Origin: Saccharothrix ecbatanensis
GTDB taxonomy: Bacteria > Actinomycetota > Actinomycetes > Mycobacteriales > Pseudonocardiaceae
Assembly (NCBI RefSeq): GCF_014205015.1
Contig: NZ_JACHMO010000001.1
Span: 4,154,001 to 4,218,000, forward strand
Length of the DNA stretch: 64,000 nucleotides
Direction: 5' to 3'
Shown: piece by piece, positions 1 to 10,000 of the stretch
How the letters are laid out: the number at the start of each line of letters is the position of its first letter
Position numbering within the stretch: the stretch's first letter is position 1
Notes under the pieces: generated by a model
Database searches by the model: none
Told to the model about the DNA's origin: nothing
Seen by the model: the letters and a program-made list of their open reading frames with translations, nothing else
Position numbers and translations under genes: made by a program

Positions 1-7
1 TGCTCGA

Positions 8-541
8 ATGGCCATGTTCCCACTCGTCGCCGCCTTCGCATTGCTGGTCGGGGGTTGCTCGGCGGACAGCCCGCGGCCGGAGGTCGCCTCGATCTCCACA
101 CCGGCCACCACGAGCCCCGGCCAGGCTCCACCGGGCAGCGTGGGTGAGGACAAGTTCACCAAGTGCATGCTGGACAACGGCGTCGACCTCAACGCGGGCG
201 GCACACCGGACGACGAGGGTGGCGACGGCACCTCGCAGGGGACGACGTCGCCCGCCGACCAGCAGACGCAGCAGGAGGCACTGGCGAAGTGCCGCCAATT
301 CCTGCCTGATGGCGGAGCGCCGAAACCGTTGGGCGAGGAAGCGCTGCAACAGGCACGCGAGTTCGCGAAATGCATGCGTGACAAGGGCGTCGAGTACCCG
401 GATCCGGATCCGAATGCGCTCGGCGGTGAAGGCGTGACCCCGATTCCCGAGGGAATCGACGTGAACGACCCGGCGACGCGCGAGATTATGGCCGACTGCT
501 CTCGGCAGACGGGTGGAGCCGTGCCCGGGGGTTCACGGTGA
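8..541 (+). CDS. Secreted lipoprotein, 5' end probably outside the window
   Basis: The visible N-terminus is a hydrophobic signal core ending in a lipobox, LLVGGC, so the mature protein should be lipid-anchored outside the membrane. The frame is open to the left edge and no basic n-region is seen, so the true start probably lies upstream. The mature part contains two related motifs, TKCMLDNGVDL (about residues 52-62) and AKCMRDKGVEYPDP (about 120-133), plus further cysteines in KCRQF and DCS. The stop overlaps the GTG of the adaptor gene by GTGA. This makes it the first visible gene of a four-gene export operon. I do not know a function for this family; a role as an extracytoplasmic partner of the transporter is inferred only from position. 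Confidence 0.8.
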   Translation: MAMFPLVAAFALLVGGCSADSPRPEVASISTPATTSPGQAPPGSVGEDKFTKCMLDNGVDLNAGGTPDDEGGDGTSQGTTSPADQQTQQEALAKCRQFLPDGGAPKPLGEEALQQAREFAKCMRDKGVEYPDPDPNALGGEGVTPIPEGIDVNDPATREIMADCSRQTGGAVPGGSR

Positions 542-2028
542 CCGACGCGGTGTCACACCATCGGGACCTTGCGGCAGGGGTGAAGCCACCCAATGGACCG
601 CGCGAACCGCGCGAACCAGGTGAACCGGGTGAACCGGAGCCGACGACCGGATCGGGGTCCGGCGTCGAGGCGGTGCCTGGTCGGCCCTCCCCCGCCGGCC
701 AGGCACCCGCGGACCAAGCGCCCACCGGACAGCCGCCCACCGGACAGCCGCCCACCGGACAGCCGCCCAACGGCCAGGCGCCCAACGGCCAGCCGCCGAC
801 CGAGCCGGAAGCCGCAGAGCCGGAAGCCACCGGACCGGAAGCGGGTCCGGGTGCGGGTCCGGAAGCGGGTCCGGAAGCGGGTCCGGGTGCGGGTCCGGGT
901 CCGGGTCCGGGTGCGGGTCCGGGTGCGGGTCCGGGTGCGGGTCCGGGTGCGGGTGCGGGTCCGGGTCCGGGTGCGCACACGCCGGGTGGTCCGGGTGTCG
1001 CGCGGCGGAGGAGGAGGCGGCGGTGGGTGGTTGTCGCGGTTGTCCTCGGTGTAGTCGCCACTGGAGGGGTTGTCGTGGTCACGCGGCTCGCCGCGGAGAC
1101 TTCGAGTCCGCCGCCGGTCGCCAGTCGACCGCCCGCCACGGCCAAGGTCACGCGGACCGATCTGGTGGACCGCATCCGGGTCGACGGCGAGCCCGGCCAC
1201 GGCGCCGCGTCCGCCCTGACCGGCCGCAAGTCCGGCACGATCACCTGGCTGCCCGAACCCGGCAAGCGCGTCGACCGGGGACAAACCGTCTACGCCGTCA
1301 ACGCGATCCCCGTCCCGCTCCTCCTCGGCGCCACGCCCCAGTACCGCGAGTTGAAGCAGGGCGTGCCGGCCGGCCAGGACGTCAAGGAACTCCAGGAGAA
1401 CCTCGTCGCCCTCGGCCACACCGACTTCGGCACCCCGGACGGCAAGTTCGGCCCGGCCACCACCCGCGCGCTCAAGAAGTGGCAGAAGGCGGTCGGGCTC
1501 GAAGCCACCGGCGTCCTCGCGGTCGGCGACGTGGTCGTGCTCCCCGCCCCGGTACGGGTGGACAGCCTCACCGCCCAGCCGGGCGGCCCCGGTGACGGCG
1601 AGCTGATGAAGGTCACCGGCACCGGACGGCTGATCCAAGTGGAACTCGCCGAGTCCCGCCGCGCGTACGCGCCCGTCGGGGCGAAGGTGGACGTCGTGCT
1701 GCCCGACAAGCGCACGGTGCCCGGCGCGGTGAAGACCGTGGAGGGCAAGCCCGACGGCGACAAGCTGCTGCTGACCATCGCCCTGGACGACCCGGAAGCC
1801 GCGCCGGAGTCGGGTCGCGTGCGCGTCGTCCTCTACGGCGAGCAACGGCAGCAGGTGCTGGCGGTGCCGGTGCAGGCGTTGGTGGCGCTGGTCGAAGGCG
1901 GCTACGCGGTGGAGGTGGTGGAAGGGCGCAGGCTCGTTCCCGTCACCCTCGGCATGTTCGCCGACGGCAAGGTCGAGGTCTCCGGTCCGGGGCTGACCGA
2001 CGGCCTCGAGGTGGTGACGACGTCATGA
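538..2028 (+). CDS. HlyD/MacA-like adaptor with peptidoglycan-binding domain and Pro/Gly-rich N-terminal tail
   Basis: The 496-residue product starts with about 150 residues of low-complexity sequence made of PTGQP and GPGAGP repeats. A run of arginines and one membrane segment (about residues 160-185) follow, so the tail should be cytoplasmic. Outside is a lipoyl/barrel-type adaptor region, a PG_binding_1 domain at about 274-335 (motif [16 protein letters not shown]) and a C-terminal barrel resembling membrane-fusion proteins. Such adaptors couple MacB-type ABC exporters to the envelope. GTGA and ATGA overlaps with its neighbours indicate translational coupling. The GTG at 538 is supported by the overlap with the preceding stop. 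The exported substrate cannot be read from sequence. Confidence 0.85.
   Translation: MTDAVSHHRDLAAGVKPPNGPREPREPGEPGEPEPTTGSGSGVEAVPGRPSPAGQAPADQAPTGQPPTGQPPTGQPPNGQAPNGQPPTEPEAAEPEATGPEAGPGAGPEAGPEAGPGAGPGPGPGAGPGAGPGAGPGAGAGPGPGAHTPGGPGVARRRRRRRWVVVAVVLGVVATGGVVVVTRLAAETSSPPPVASRPPATAKVTRTDLVDRIRVDGEPGHGAASALTGRKSGTITWLPEPGKRVDRGQTVYAVNAIPVPLLLGATPQYRELKQGVPAGQDVKELQENLVALGHTDFGTPDGKFGPATTRALKKWQKAVGLEATGVLAVGDVVVLPAPVRVDSLTAQPGGPGDGELMKVTGTGRLIQVELAESRRAYAPVGAKVDVVLPDKRTVPGAVKTVEGKPDGDKLLLTIALDDPEAAPESGRVRVVLYGEQRQQVLAVPVQALVALVEGGYAVEVVEGRRLVPVTLGMFADGKVEVSGPGLTDGLEVVTTS
721..974 (+). repeat. In-frame tandem repeats in the adaptor gene
   Basis: Positions 721-765 hold three copies of a 15-bp unit, CCCACCGGACAGCCG, followed by degenerate CCCAACGGCCAG units. 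From about 838 to 974 the DNA is a tandem array of the hexamers GGTCCG and GGTGCG, encoding [12 protein letters not shown]. Unit lengths are multiples of three, so copy-number change would lengthen or shorten the tail without a frameshift. Confidence 0.9.
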
Positions 2029-2705
2029 CCTCCGTACTGGAACTGGACCGGGTGTCGAAGACCTACCTCGGCGGCGTCACGGCGCTGCGGGACGCGTCGC
2101 TCCGCGTCGGCGAAGGCGAGATGGTCGCGATCATCGGACCGTCCGGGTCGGGCAAGTCGACCATGCTGCACCTGATGGGCACGCTGGACCGCCCGAGCGC
2201 GGGCCGGGTGCTGGTCAACGGGCACGACGTCGGCACGGTGCCGGACCGGCGGCTGTCGGCGCTGCGCGCCTGGTGGATCGGCTTCGTGTTCCAGCAGTTC
2301 CACCTGGTCGACGGGCTGACCGCGCGGGAGAACGTGCTGGCCGCCCAGGTCTACCGGGGTGTCCCGCGCCGCGAACGCGGCAGGCGGGCCGACGAGTCGC
2401 TGTCACGTGTGGGGCTCTCGCACCGCTCGGACCACCTGCCGTCGGAGCTGTCGGGCGGCGAGAAGCAGCGCGTCGCCATCGCACGGGCGGTGGTGAACCG
2501 GCCGTTGATCGTGCTGGCCGACGAACCGACCGGGAACCTGGACTCGGCGTCGGGCGGCGAGGTGCTGTCCCTGCTGCACGAGCTCAACGGCGAGGGCACG
2601 ACGATCGTGCTGATCACGCACGACCAGAAGGTGGCGGCGGCGTTGCCGCGGCGGGTCGAGATGCTGGACGGCGCCGTTCGGCTGGACACGGGGTGGCGGT
2701 CGTGA
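2025..2705 (+). CDS. ABC transporter ATP-binding protein (MacB/LolD type)
   Basis: A 226-residue cytoplasmic ATPase with a complete set of ABC motifs: Walker [10 protein letters not shown] at residues 38-46, Q-loop FQQF near 88, signature LSGGEKQR near 142 and Walker [14 protein letters not shown] near 162, with a C-terminal switch His in LITHD. Sequence and size match the MacB/LolD/FtsE class, which powers mechanotransmission rather than classic translocation. It overlaps the adaptor stop by ATGA and the permease start by GTGA, so the three should be made in fixed ratio. Confidence 0.95.
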   Translation: MTSVLELDRVSKTYLGGVTALRDASLRVGEGEMVAIIGPSGSGKSTMLHLMGTLDRPSAGRVLVNGHDVGTVPDRRLSALRAWWIGFVFQQFHLVDGLTARENVLAAQVYRGVPRRERGRRADESLSRVGLSHRSDHLPSELSGGEKQRVAIARAVVNRPLIVLADEPTGNLDSASGGEVLSLLHELNGEGTTIVLITHDQKVAAALPRRVEMLDGAVRLDTGWRS

Positions 2706-3916
2706 CCAGGCCCGGATTGCCCCGCCCCAACCGGCTCGCCGCGCGGGACGTGGCCGTGCTGAGCCTGGTCGGGCTCCGCGCCAGGATGGCCCGCACGGTC
2801 CTCGCCGCACTGGGCATCGCCATCGGCATCGCCGCGCTGGTCGCGGTGGTCGGCATCCCGGCGTCGAACCAGGAGGCGCTGCGCGCGCAGCTCGCGGCCC
2901 TGGGCCCGAACCTGCTCACCGTCGCGCCGGGCAACGACCTGTTCGGCGCGGACCAGGCCAAGCTGCCGCCCGAGTCCGTCGCCATGATCAAGCGGATCGG
3001 GCCGGTGGAGGCGGTCAGCGCCACCGGTGTCACGAAGGCGTCGGTGCGGCGCAGCGACCTGGTGCCGTCCGAGGAGACCGGTGGCATCCGGGTGGCGGCG
3101 ACCAAGCTGGACCTGCTCGACGTGGTGCACGCGAAGGTGCGGGAGGGTGCGTTCCTCAGCGCGGCCGACGACCGCTACCCGGTGGTGGTGCTCGGCGACC
3201 GCGCGGCGCACCTGCTCGGTGTGGCGCTGGGCGACGACCGGCCCGCGCCGCTGGTGTGGATCGACGACCGGCAGTTCGTGGTGGTCGGTGTGCTGGCCCC
3301 GGTGCCGCTCGCGCCGGAGATCGACAGCTCGGCGCTGGTGGGGTGGTCCGCCGCCGAGACGTTCCTCGGGTTCGACGGGACGCCGGGCCTGATCTACGTG
3401 CGGGCGGCGGAGCACGCGATCGAGGCCGTGAAGTCGGTCCTCGGCCGCACGGTGAACCCGGCCCGGCCCAACGAGGTGCTGGTCAGCAGGCCGTCGGACG
3501 CCCTGGCCGCACAGCGGATCACCGAGAAGGCGTACTCGGCGCTGTTCCTCGGGCTGGGCGGGATCGCGCTGCTGGTCGGAGGCATCGGGGTGGCGAACAC
3601 GATGGTGATCTCGGTGCTCGAACGGCGGCGGGAGATCGGCCTGCGCCGGGCGCTGGGCGCGAGCAGCCGGCAGGTGTGCGTGCAGTTCCTCGCCGAGTCG
3701 GTGGTGCTCGCGGGGCTCGGCGGCGGGCTCGGCGTGCTACTCGGCACCGCCGTCACGGCCGGGTACGCGGTGACGCAGGGCTGGCCCGCCGTGCTGCCCG
3801 TGCCGGTGCTGCTGGGCGGGGTGGGCGCGGCGGTGGTGATCGGCGTGCTCGCCGGCCTGTACCCGGCGGTCCGCGCGGCACGCCTGGCGCCGACGACGGC
3901 GTTGGCGGACGCATGA
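2702..3916 (+). CDS. ABC transporter permease, MacB/FtsX type
   Basis: The GTG at 2702 overlaps the ATPase stop and gives 404 residues; the frame is open further upstream, but that part is antisense-like shadow of the ATPase gene. The protein has one N-terminal membrane segment (about 22-42, [19 protein letters not shown]), a large extracytoplasmic MacB_PCD-like domain (about 45-265) and three C-terminal helices forming the FtsX domain (about 275-400). The motif [14 protein letters not shown] between the first two C-terminal helices is typical of the coupling helix of this family. It is the last gene of the operon and is followed directly by a hairpin terminator. Confidence 0.93.
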   Translation: MTRPGLPRPNRLAARDVAVLSLVGLRARMARTVLAALGIAIGIAALVAVVGIPASNQEALRAQLAALGPNLLTVAPGNDLFGADQAKLPPESVAMIKRIGPVEAVSATGVTKASVRRSDLVPSEETGGIRVAATKLDLLDVVHAKVREGAFLSAADDRYPVVVLGDRAAHLLGVALGDDRPAPLVWIDDRQFVVVGVLAPVPLAPEIDSSALVGWSAAETFLGFDGTPGLIYVRAAEHAIEAVKSVLGRTVNPARPNEVLVSRPSDALAAQRITEKAYSALFLGLGGIALLVGGIGVANTMVISVLERRREIGLRRALGASSRQVCVQFLAESVVLAGLGGGLGVLLGTAVTAGYAVTQGWPAVLPVPVLLGGVGAAVVIGVLAGLYPAVRAARLAPTTALADA

Positions 3917-3918
3917 AA

Positions 3919-3955
3919 GCACGCGGTTCCGGGATCGCTCGCCGGAACCGCGTGC
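3919..3955. terminator. Strong bidirectional hairpin between convergent genes
   Basis: A perfect 14-bp stem (GCACGCGGTTCCGG against CCGGAACCGCGTGC) with a 9-nt loop starts three bases after the permease stop. It lies between two convergent genes and has no clear U-tract, as is common in GC-rich actinomycetes. Confidence 0.85.
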
Positions 3956-3974
3956 CTCATGGCGTGGGAAAGGA

Positions 3975-4358
3975 TCAGCCGGTGCTCTGGATGCCGGACC
4001 CGACCCTGGAGCTGCCGCTCGGGCAGACCTGGACGATCCGCCACGAGCCCTGACCGACCCAGGCCGAGTAGTAGCGGTAGCCGTTGCTGCACGTGATGTA
4101 CGACCGGATGTACCCGGAGTACACGTTGCAGTAGCGCTCGACGGCGTTGGTGTAGAAGTAGTTCGTGCAGGACCACGACGTCGCGATCGACGGCGCGGTG
4201 TCGGCCGCCACGGCCTGGATCGCCACGGCGGTGTGCCGGGCGGGCGCGGCGGAGGCGGACTGCGCGATACCGAACGTGGCGCCGAACAACGCCAGCGCGA
4301 CGACCAGAGCTTTCAGCCCTTGATCGAGCATCGAGCGCTTCGCAGAAGTGGTAGACAT
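3975..4358 (-). CDS. Small secreted cysteine-containing protein, unknown function
   Basis: Starting at the ATG at 4358 the product has 127 residues; an upstream in-frame ATG at 4409 is less likely because it would lengthen the signal n-region. Residues about 10-38 form a signal peptide ending near SASA-AP. The mature domain is rich in Tyr, Trp and Ser and has four cysteines (SCTNY, RYCNV, ITCSNG, QVCPSG), which suggests two disulfides in a small extracellular protein. A weak GGAAAGACAGG-like ribosome site precedes the start. I do not recognise the family. Confidence 0.75.
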   Translation of the reverse strand: MSTTSAKRSMLDQGLKALVVALALFGATFGIAQSASAAPARHTAVAIQAVAADTAPSIATSWSCTNYFYTNAVERYCNVYSGYIRSYITCSNGYRYYSAWVGQGSWRIVQVCPSGSSRVGSGIQSTG

Positions 4359-4711
4359 CAGCGGCCTGTCTTTCCGTGAAGTCGGAAGAATCCGGACGGG
4401 GAGCAGCATGTACGAATGTGGGACCGCTTCCGACGAACGGAAGAGAAGGCTGCCGGCTGACCGATATCCAGGTCGGGCGTGAAATACGCGCGCATAGCAC
4501 GGCGACCCGGCCGGGGGAAGTCACGGAAGCAGACGCTTCCACGGACGCCCCATTCCGCTAGCCCGAACGGGGCACCATATGCGGGTCTTATGTTTTGCTT
4601 ATGAGGCGACTGGCAGACTCCTGGTCGGACGACCGCCGTTCGCGGAGCGCGGTATTACCGTCGGGGAAGCTCCGCCCAAGGGGTGAGATGCACGTCCGAA
4701 GGGGGACCGCG
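4359..4711. other. 353-bp divergent intergenic region with two GGAAG-type inverted repeats
   Basis: This gap separates the leftward secreted-protein gene from the rightward MerR gene. I see two short perfect inverted repeats with similar half-sites: CTTCCG-N5-CGGAAG at 4427-4443 and GGAAGC-AGAC-GCTTCC at 4525-4540. Either could be a regulator site. No convincing open reading frame is present; the one rightward frame of about 60 codons lacks homology I recognise and normal codon bias. Confidence 0.5.
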
Positions 4712-5488
4712 GTGCAGGACGCCACTCTTGTCGCAGAGCACTACCGGAGCGCGCGATCGAGTATCGGCCGACCCGGTAATACTCGACTGATGAATGCGGA
4801 CGAATTCTCCGCAGAAATCGGGCTGACCGCCCGGACGATCCGCTCGTACCACACACGGGGCCTGCTGCCGCCGCCCGTGCGCATCGGCCGGGCGCCGCAC
4901 TACTCGGCCGATCACCTCAACCGGATGCGCCAGGTGCTGTACCTCCAGCGCTGCGGGCTGTCGCTCGACGCCGTCGCGGCGCTGCTCGAGCCGGACATGG
5001 TGCTCAGCCAGGTCATGCCGGTGAAGGCCGCCGTCACGGAGGCGCTGCGCGGCCGGCCGGAACTCCTCGCCGAGAGCGTCGAAGGAGGCATCGTGTCGTA
5101 TCGGGAGGACGGCGCGGTGGAGGTGCGCGCCGTTAGGGCTGTGCTCGCCGCGGGAGGCCGCAGCACGTCGGCGGCCGGCGCGCTGACCTTGTTGGCCGAA
5201 CTCGCCTCGGCGATCGCCCCGCACGCCGACAACGCGCTGGACATCGTGCGCCGGACGGTCGCCCTCTCGCCATTGGCGAACTCCGTGAACAACCAGACCC
5301 TGATCGACCTGGTGGTCGAGGTGCTGCGGGCGAGAATAAGACTGGTCGGCGTGCGGAGTAAGCCCGAACACCACTCCGCAGGCCGGCCCCGGCGCGAACC
5401 CGGCCCGGTGCCGGGCGTTACCCGTTCACCGGGAAATTCCACCCGGCACGTCACCCGGACGGACGGTCCGGCGGCTTTTTGCGGCTGA
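4712..5488 (+). CDS. MerR-family transcriptional regulator
   Basis: The chosen GTG at 4712 has a strong ribosome site (GAAGGGGGA, six bases upstream) and gives 258 residues; an ATG at 4790 is the alternative. A MerR winged HTH lies at about residues 28-95 (EFSAEIGLTARTIRSYHTRGLLPPP, then YSADHLNRMRQVLYLQRCGLS). The longer C-terminal part, with Leu/Ala-rich helices, may sense a ligand but has no domain I can name. The last 50 residues are Arg/Pro/Gly-rich and probably disordered. It sits upstream of, and in the same direction as, the MFS/PKS-NRPS genes, so it may regulate them; that is an inference from position. Confidence 0.85.
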   Translation: MQDATLVAEHYRSARSSIGRPGNTRLMNADEFSAEIGLTARTIRSYHTRGLLPPPVRIGRAPHYSADHLNRMRQVLYLQRCGLSLDAVAALLEPDMVLSQVMPVKAAVTEALRGRPELLAESVEGGIVSYREDGAVEVRAVRAVLAAGGRSTSAAGALTLLAELASAIAPHADNALDIVRRTVALSPLANSVNNQTLIDLVVEVLRARIRLVGVRSKPEHHSAGRPRREPGPVPGVTRSPGNSTRHVTRTDGPAAFCG

Positions 5489-5715
5489 GCGTGAACTATC
5501 CGAAAAATTCTCCTGAAATCCCTGCGGCGGACGCCCGCTCGGCCACCACTCCGGGCCGGAATTCCCACTGACGAAGCCCACCGCGAGCAACCACGACTAC
5601 GGCGTACGGGTATTGGTGCGCCGAGCGGCTGATTTACCGCGGTAATCGACTCCTTCGGAACCCCGAACCGCGTCGGACGCGGCCGGGGCCGGTCTGCGGC
5701 GTTCGGCGTACAGAC

Positions 5716-5764
5716 CCCCTGACCTGCTCGAACACGGAGCGTTGCGCGCTACTCCGGTCAGGGG
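5716..5764. promoter_or_regulatory. Inverted repeat just upstream of the PKS-NRPS promoter
   Basis: CCCCTGACC (5716-5724) and GGTCAGGGG (5756-5764) form a perfect 9-bp inverted repeat. Inside it is a second, weaker GGAG/CTCC pairing. It ends 17 bases before the -35 box, so it could be an activator or repressor site, or a terminator for upstream transcription. Confidence 0.5.
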
Positions 5765-5781
5765 ACGGGACGGTCGTGGGG

Positions 5782-5810
5782 TTGACGCCCTTGAACCTCC
5801 TGAATACCTT
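5782..5810 (+). promoter_or_regulatory. Predicted promoter of the MFS/PKS-NRPS operon
   Basis: TTGACG (5782-5787), a 17-bp spacer and TACCTT (5805-5810) make a good housekeeping-type promoter. Transcription would begin near 5817, about 23 bases before the predicted TTG start of the MFS gene. The imperfect repeat TTCCCCC/GGGGGGAA at 5809-5829 spans the predicted start point and could be an operator. Confidence 0.65.
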
Positions 5811-5839
5811 CCCCCGAGGGTGGGGGGAAATGAACGCCA

Positions 5840-7060
5840 TTGAATGCTGCCAGTTACCAGACGACACCTTCTAGGGCACCGGGCGCGCGGTTCGCTTGCC
5901 TCGTTGTCGCATATGGGGTGTCGGCCTGCGGCAACTACCTGAACCTCGTCGCGTTGGCGTTGTTCAGCTATCAGGCGACCGGCAGCGGGCTCGGTGTCGG
6001 TCTGCTCGCCGCCCTGCGCCTGGCCGCCGGAGCCCTCGCCGGGTTCGCCGCCGCAGCGCTGGTCAAGAGGTTCGACCGGCGCCGGCTCATGATCGGCGCG
6101 GACCTCGCGCAGGTGGCGGCGATGACCGTCCTGGCGGTGACCACCCACGCCTCCGACATCGTGCTGCTCGGTTGCGCGGTCGCGGTGATGGGCGCGGGCA
6201 ACAGCCTGTTCACGGTGGCGCTGCGCTCGGCGGTGCCGGACATGGTGGGCTCGACGGCGAGGGTCCGGGCGAACGGCCTGCTCGTCACGGCGAAGTCGGT
6301 GGCGATGGTGGTCGGCTTCGCCGGGGCCGGACCGCTGATCGGCCTCGGCGGTTTCGCGGCGGCGTTCGCCTTCAACGCGGCGACGTTCGTGGTGTCGGCC
6401 GTAGCACTGGTCCTGATCCGGTTCCGCGGCCACGACGACACCGCGACCGTGGACAAGGAAATGAGCGCGGGCGGCTACGCGTTGGCCGGGATCGCGCCGG
6501 TCGTGCTGCTGATGCTGGTGCTCCGCGGGATCGACGCGTTGGCGTCGTCGTCGCACAACATCGCCCTCCCGGTGTTCGCGAGCACCGTTCAGCCGGACGG
6601 GGCCGCGGCGTTCATGAGCTACTTCTGGGTCGCGTGGGCGGTCGGGGTGCTGTGCGCCCACCGCGTCGTGACGAAGTGGGGTGGTCTGAGCGGCGCCGAC
6701 CGCCTCCAGCGGACGTTCGGCCTGGCCACGTGCCTGATGGCGGTGTCGTTCACGCTCGCGTTCACCGGGCTGCCCGCCCTTGCGATGGCGTGCGTCGTCC
6801 TGGTCGCCGGCCTGGCCGACGGCATCACCGAGATCGCCTACGTCTCACGCCTGCAAGAAGCACCCGACCACCTCCGCACCCGGCTGTTCGGGCTCTCCGC
6901 GACGATCGAGACGTCCGGTTTCGCCGTGGGCATGGCGGTGGCGGGCGGTCTGCTGGAGGTGCTTCCCGCTGTCGCCGTCGTGGGCCTGCTCCACGGCCTG
7001 GCGTTGTGCGCGGCGACGGCTTTCCTGTTGTTCACAACCACACGTCGACGCACCGGTTGA
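5840..7060 (+). CDS. MFS transporter, probable exporter of the PKS-NRPS product
   Basis: The product has 406 residues and about 12 membrane segments, beginning at about residue 17 (FACLVVAYGVSACGNYLNLVALALF). The cytoplasmic loop VKRFDRRRLMIGADL resembles the MFS motif-A region of drug/efflux proteins. The start is assigned to TTG 5840, ten bases after GGGGGGAA, because no ATG or GTG in frame leaves the first helix intact. Its stop is 23 bases before the PKS-NRPS GTG and both share one promoter. That position supports a role in product export or self-resistance; the substrate is not shown by sequence. Confidence 0.88.
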   Translation: MNAASYQTTPSRAPGARFACLVVAYGVSACGNYLNLVALALFSYQATGSGLGVGLLAALRLAAGALAGFAAAALVKRFDRRRLMIGADLAQVAAMTVLAVTTHASDIVLLGCAVAVMGAGNSLFTVALRSAVPDMVGSTARVRANGLLVTAKSVAMVVGFAGAGPLIGLGGFAAAFAFNAATFVVSAVALVLIRFRGHDDTATVDKEMSAGGYALAGIAPVVLLMLVLRGIDALASSSHNIALPVFASTVQPDGAAAFMSYFWVAWAVGVLCAHRVVTKWGGLSGADRLQRTFGLATCLMAVSFTLAFTGLPALAMACVVLVAGLADGITEIAYVSRLQEAPDHLRTRLFGLSATIETSGFAVGMAVAGGLLEVLPAVAVVGLLHGLALCAATAFLLFTTTRRRTG

Positions 7061-7083
7061 GCGGTGGGATTTGGAGCGGCAAC

Positions 7084-10000
7084 GTGGCCGTAAGCACCAC
7101 TTACCAAGGTCCCGAACTTGAACTGACCGAGGACGACCCGCTCAGCGTGGTCGAGGCGTTGACCCGTGCCGCGCGCACACGGCCGGACGCCGGGGTCGTC
7201 GTCGTAGGCACGGCGGGGCAGTCCGAGCTCCTGACGTACCCGCACATCCTCGACCGCGCGCGACGAATCCTCAGTGGACTGCGCGCCCAGGGCGTGGGGC
7301 AGGGCGACTCCGTCCTGCTGTGCGGGCTGCCGCTGGTCGACTTCTTCCCGGCGTTCTGGGCGTGCTTGCTAGGCGGTGTCCGACCGGTCGTGATCGCCGA
7401 ACCGGCCGACGAGGGCTCCCCCGCGGCCGAGCGGTCGCGGCACACGTGGACGTCGCTGGGTGGGCCGGTGGTGCTCGCCGATCCGTCGACAGCGCGCCGG
7501 TTCACGCGAGCGGTCACGGTGGCCGAGTGCGCCCGGCACGAACCCGCCGGCGAGTTCGCCGAGGCACGGCCGGACGACGTCGTCCTGCTGATGCTGTCGT
7601 CCGGCAGCACGGGGATGCCGAAGGCGATCGGTCTCACGCAGCGGGCGTTGGTGCGGTTCGCGGCGAGTTCGAGGCGAATCCTGGACGTGCGGGCGGATGA
7701 CGTCACGCTGAACTGGCTGCCCCTCGACCACAGCGGGGCGTTGCTGCTCTACCACTTGATGACGGTGTTCGTCGGCTGCACGAACGTCCACGTGCCGACC
7801 GAAGTCGTGCTGGCCGACCCGCCGCGCTGGCTCGACCTGATGGCCGAGCACCGGGCGAACCACAGCTGGGCGCCGACGTTCGCCTTCCAGCTGATCGCCG
7901 ACGCGGTCGCGGACCGACGAGCGGACCGGCGGCCGGAGTGGGACCTCTCCGCGCTCAAAACCCTGGTGTGCGGCGGTGAGCAGATCCTGTTGCCGGTCTT
8001 GCGGCGGTTCCTCGCCGCGTTGGAACCGTGCGGTGTCGTCGAACGTCACGTGGTGCCCGTGTGGGGCATGGCGGAGACCACGACGGCCATCAGCTACGGG
8101 CGCCTCGACCGGCCGGGCACCGTGCTGCGCGTGCTGACCTCCAGTCTGGACGGTCGGCTCGCGTACGCCGACGACTCGGTGCCGGACCGGGAGTGCACGA
8201 CGTTCATCGCGGTCGGGGAACCGGCGCACGAGGCGAGCGCCCGGGTGGTGGACGAGCACGGTTCACCGCTGCCCGAGGACCGGATCGGCCGACTCCAGAT
8301 CCGGTCCGTGCGGGTCACGCCGGGTTACCTGAACGATCCGGAGGCCACCGCGGCGGCGTTCGTTGACGGGGACTGGCTGGACACCGGTGACCTGGCGTTC
8401 CTGACCGGCGGGCAGATCGTGATCACCGGTCGGCACAAGGACGTGATCATCCTCAACGGGCACAACCACTTCGCGCACGAGATCGAGAGCGTCGCGACGA
8501 CCGTGCCCGGTGTCCGGATCGGTGACGTCGCCGCGTGCGGTGTCCCGGACGAACGCACGGGCAGCGAGTCGCTCGCCGTCTTCTTCGTCAGCACGGGGGC
8601 CGACGACACGCGGATCGCCGATGAGGTCAAGCGCGTGCTGTACGGCAGGCTGCGGTTGACCGCGGCGCACGTCGTTCCCGTGACGGATTTTCCGCGCACG
8701 TCGGCCGGCAAGGTGCAGCGGTCGAAGCTCCGTGACCGATTACTCCCCGGTCCTCGACGTGACGCGGGTGGGCTGCGACAGGTGCTGTCGGATGCCGTCA
8801 CCGAGGTGGCCGGGCAACGCATCGGCGACCGGGAACCCTTCTACGACGCGGGTTTGTCGTCCGTCACGCTGGTCCGGCTCCGCCGACGCCTGGAGGATGA
8901 GCTGGGCAGGCCGGTTCCGCAGACGGCGCTGTTCGAGCACCCGACGATCGACGCGCTGGCGCGGCACCTGGCCGGAGCGGACTCGGCAAGTGTGCCGAAA
9001 TCCGCGCCGGACGCGACCCCCGACACCAGGATCGCGGTCATCGGAATGGCCGCGCGGTTCCCCGGAGCGCCATCGGTCGACCAGTTCTGGACGAACCTGC
9101 GCGCAGGCGTGGACAGCACCCGCACCTTCTCCCCCGCCGAGGCCACGGCGGCGGGCGTGCCGGCCGAGCTGATCGCCGATCCGGAGCGGGTGCTCGCCAT
9201 CGGGGCGATCGACGACGTCGACGCGTTCGACGCGGAGTACTTCGGCATGACGCCGCGTGAGGCTGAGTCGACCCACCCGGCGCAGCGGCTGTTCCTCCAG
9301 TGCTGCTACCACGCGTTGGAGAACGGCGGTTACGCCACGGCGGCGGACGCTCGGATCGGGGTGTTCGCCGGGTCGGGGATGAACCTCTACGGCCACCAGG
9401 GGATGCCCGCGACCCGGTCGGACGATCCCGCGGAGCGGATGCAGGCGGCCATCGGCCGGGAACCGGACTTCCTCGCCACGAGGGTGGCCTACCGGCTCGG
9501 GTTGACGGGTCCGGCGATCGGCGTGCAGACGGCGTGCTCGACGGCGTTGGTGGCGGTGCACCTGGCCGTGCAGGCGTTGCTGAACGACGAGGCGGACATG
9601 GCGCTGGCCGGTGCGGCTGCCGTGCACCTGCCGCAGGAGTCCGGTTATCGCAGCTCGACGGGTTCGATCCTGTCGCCTTCCGGGCGTTGCCGACCGTTCG
9701 ACGCGCAAGCCGACGGCACGGTCGGTGGCAACGGTGTGGCCTCGGTCCTGTTGAAGCGGTTGGACCGGGCGCTCGCGGACGGCGACACCATCCACGCGGT
9801 GATCCTCGGTTCCGCGGTCAACAACGACGGCTCGGGCAAGGCCGGGTTCACCGCGCCGGGTGTGGCGGGTCAGGTCGACGTCGTGCAGCGCGCGCTGCGA
9901 CGGGCGGGCGTGCCGGGCGACTCGATCTCCTACGTCGAGGCGCACGGGACGGGGACCGAACTGGGTGACCCGATCGAGTTCACCGCGTTGTCACGGGCGG

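Larger units (their letters stand above)
5489..5839. other. 351-bp intergenic region upstream of the PKS-NRPS operon
   Basis: No gene is visible here. It holds a 9-bp inverted repeat (5716-5764), a good sigma-70-type promoter (5782-5810) and a G-rich ribosome-binding stretch. The first 200 bases show nothing I can name. Confidence 0.7.

Noticed and set aside
553..1845. Long leftward open frame encoding Arg-Thr repeats opposite the adaptor gene
   Set aside because: It is the complement of the GGTCCG/GGTGCG repeats in a GC-rich gene. The rightward frame has the domains, overlaps and codon bias; this one has none.
4376..4561. Rightward frame of 61 codons in the 4.4 kb intergenic region
   Set aside because: No ribosome site, mixed composition and overlap with the leader of the opposite gene.
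5809..5829. RNA hairpin hiding the ribosome site of the exporter
   Set aside because: The predicted transcription start (about 5817) lies inside the hairpin, so the left arm would not be in the mRNA. An operator role is more plausible.
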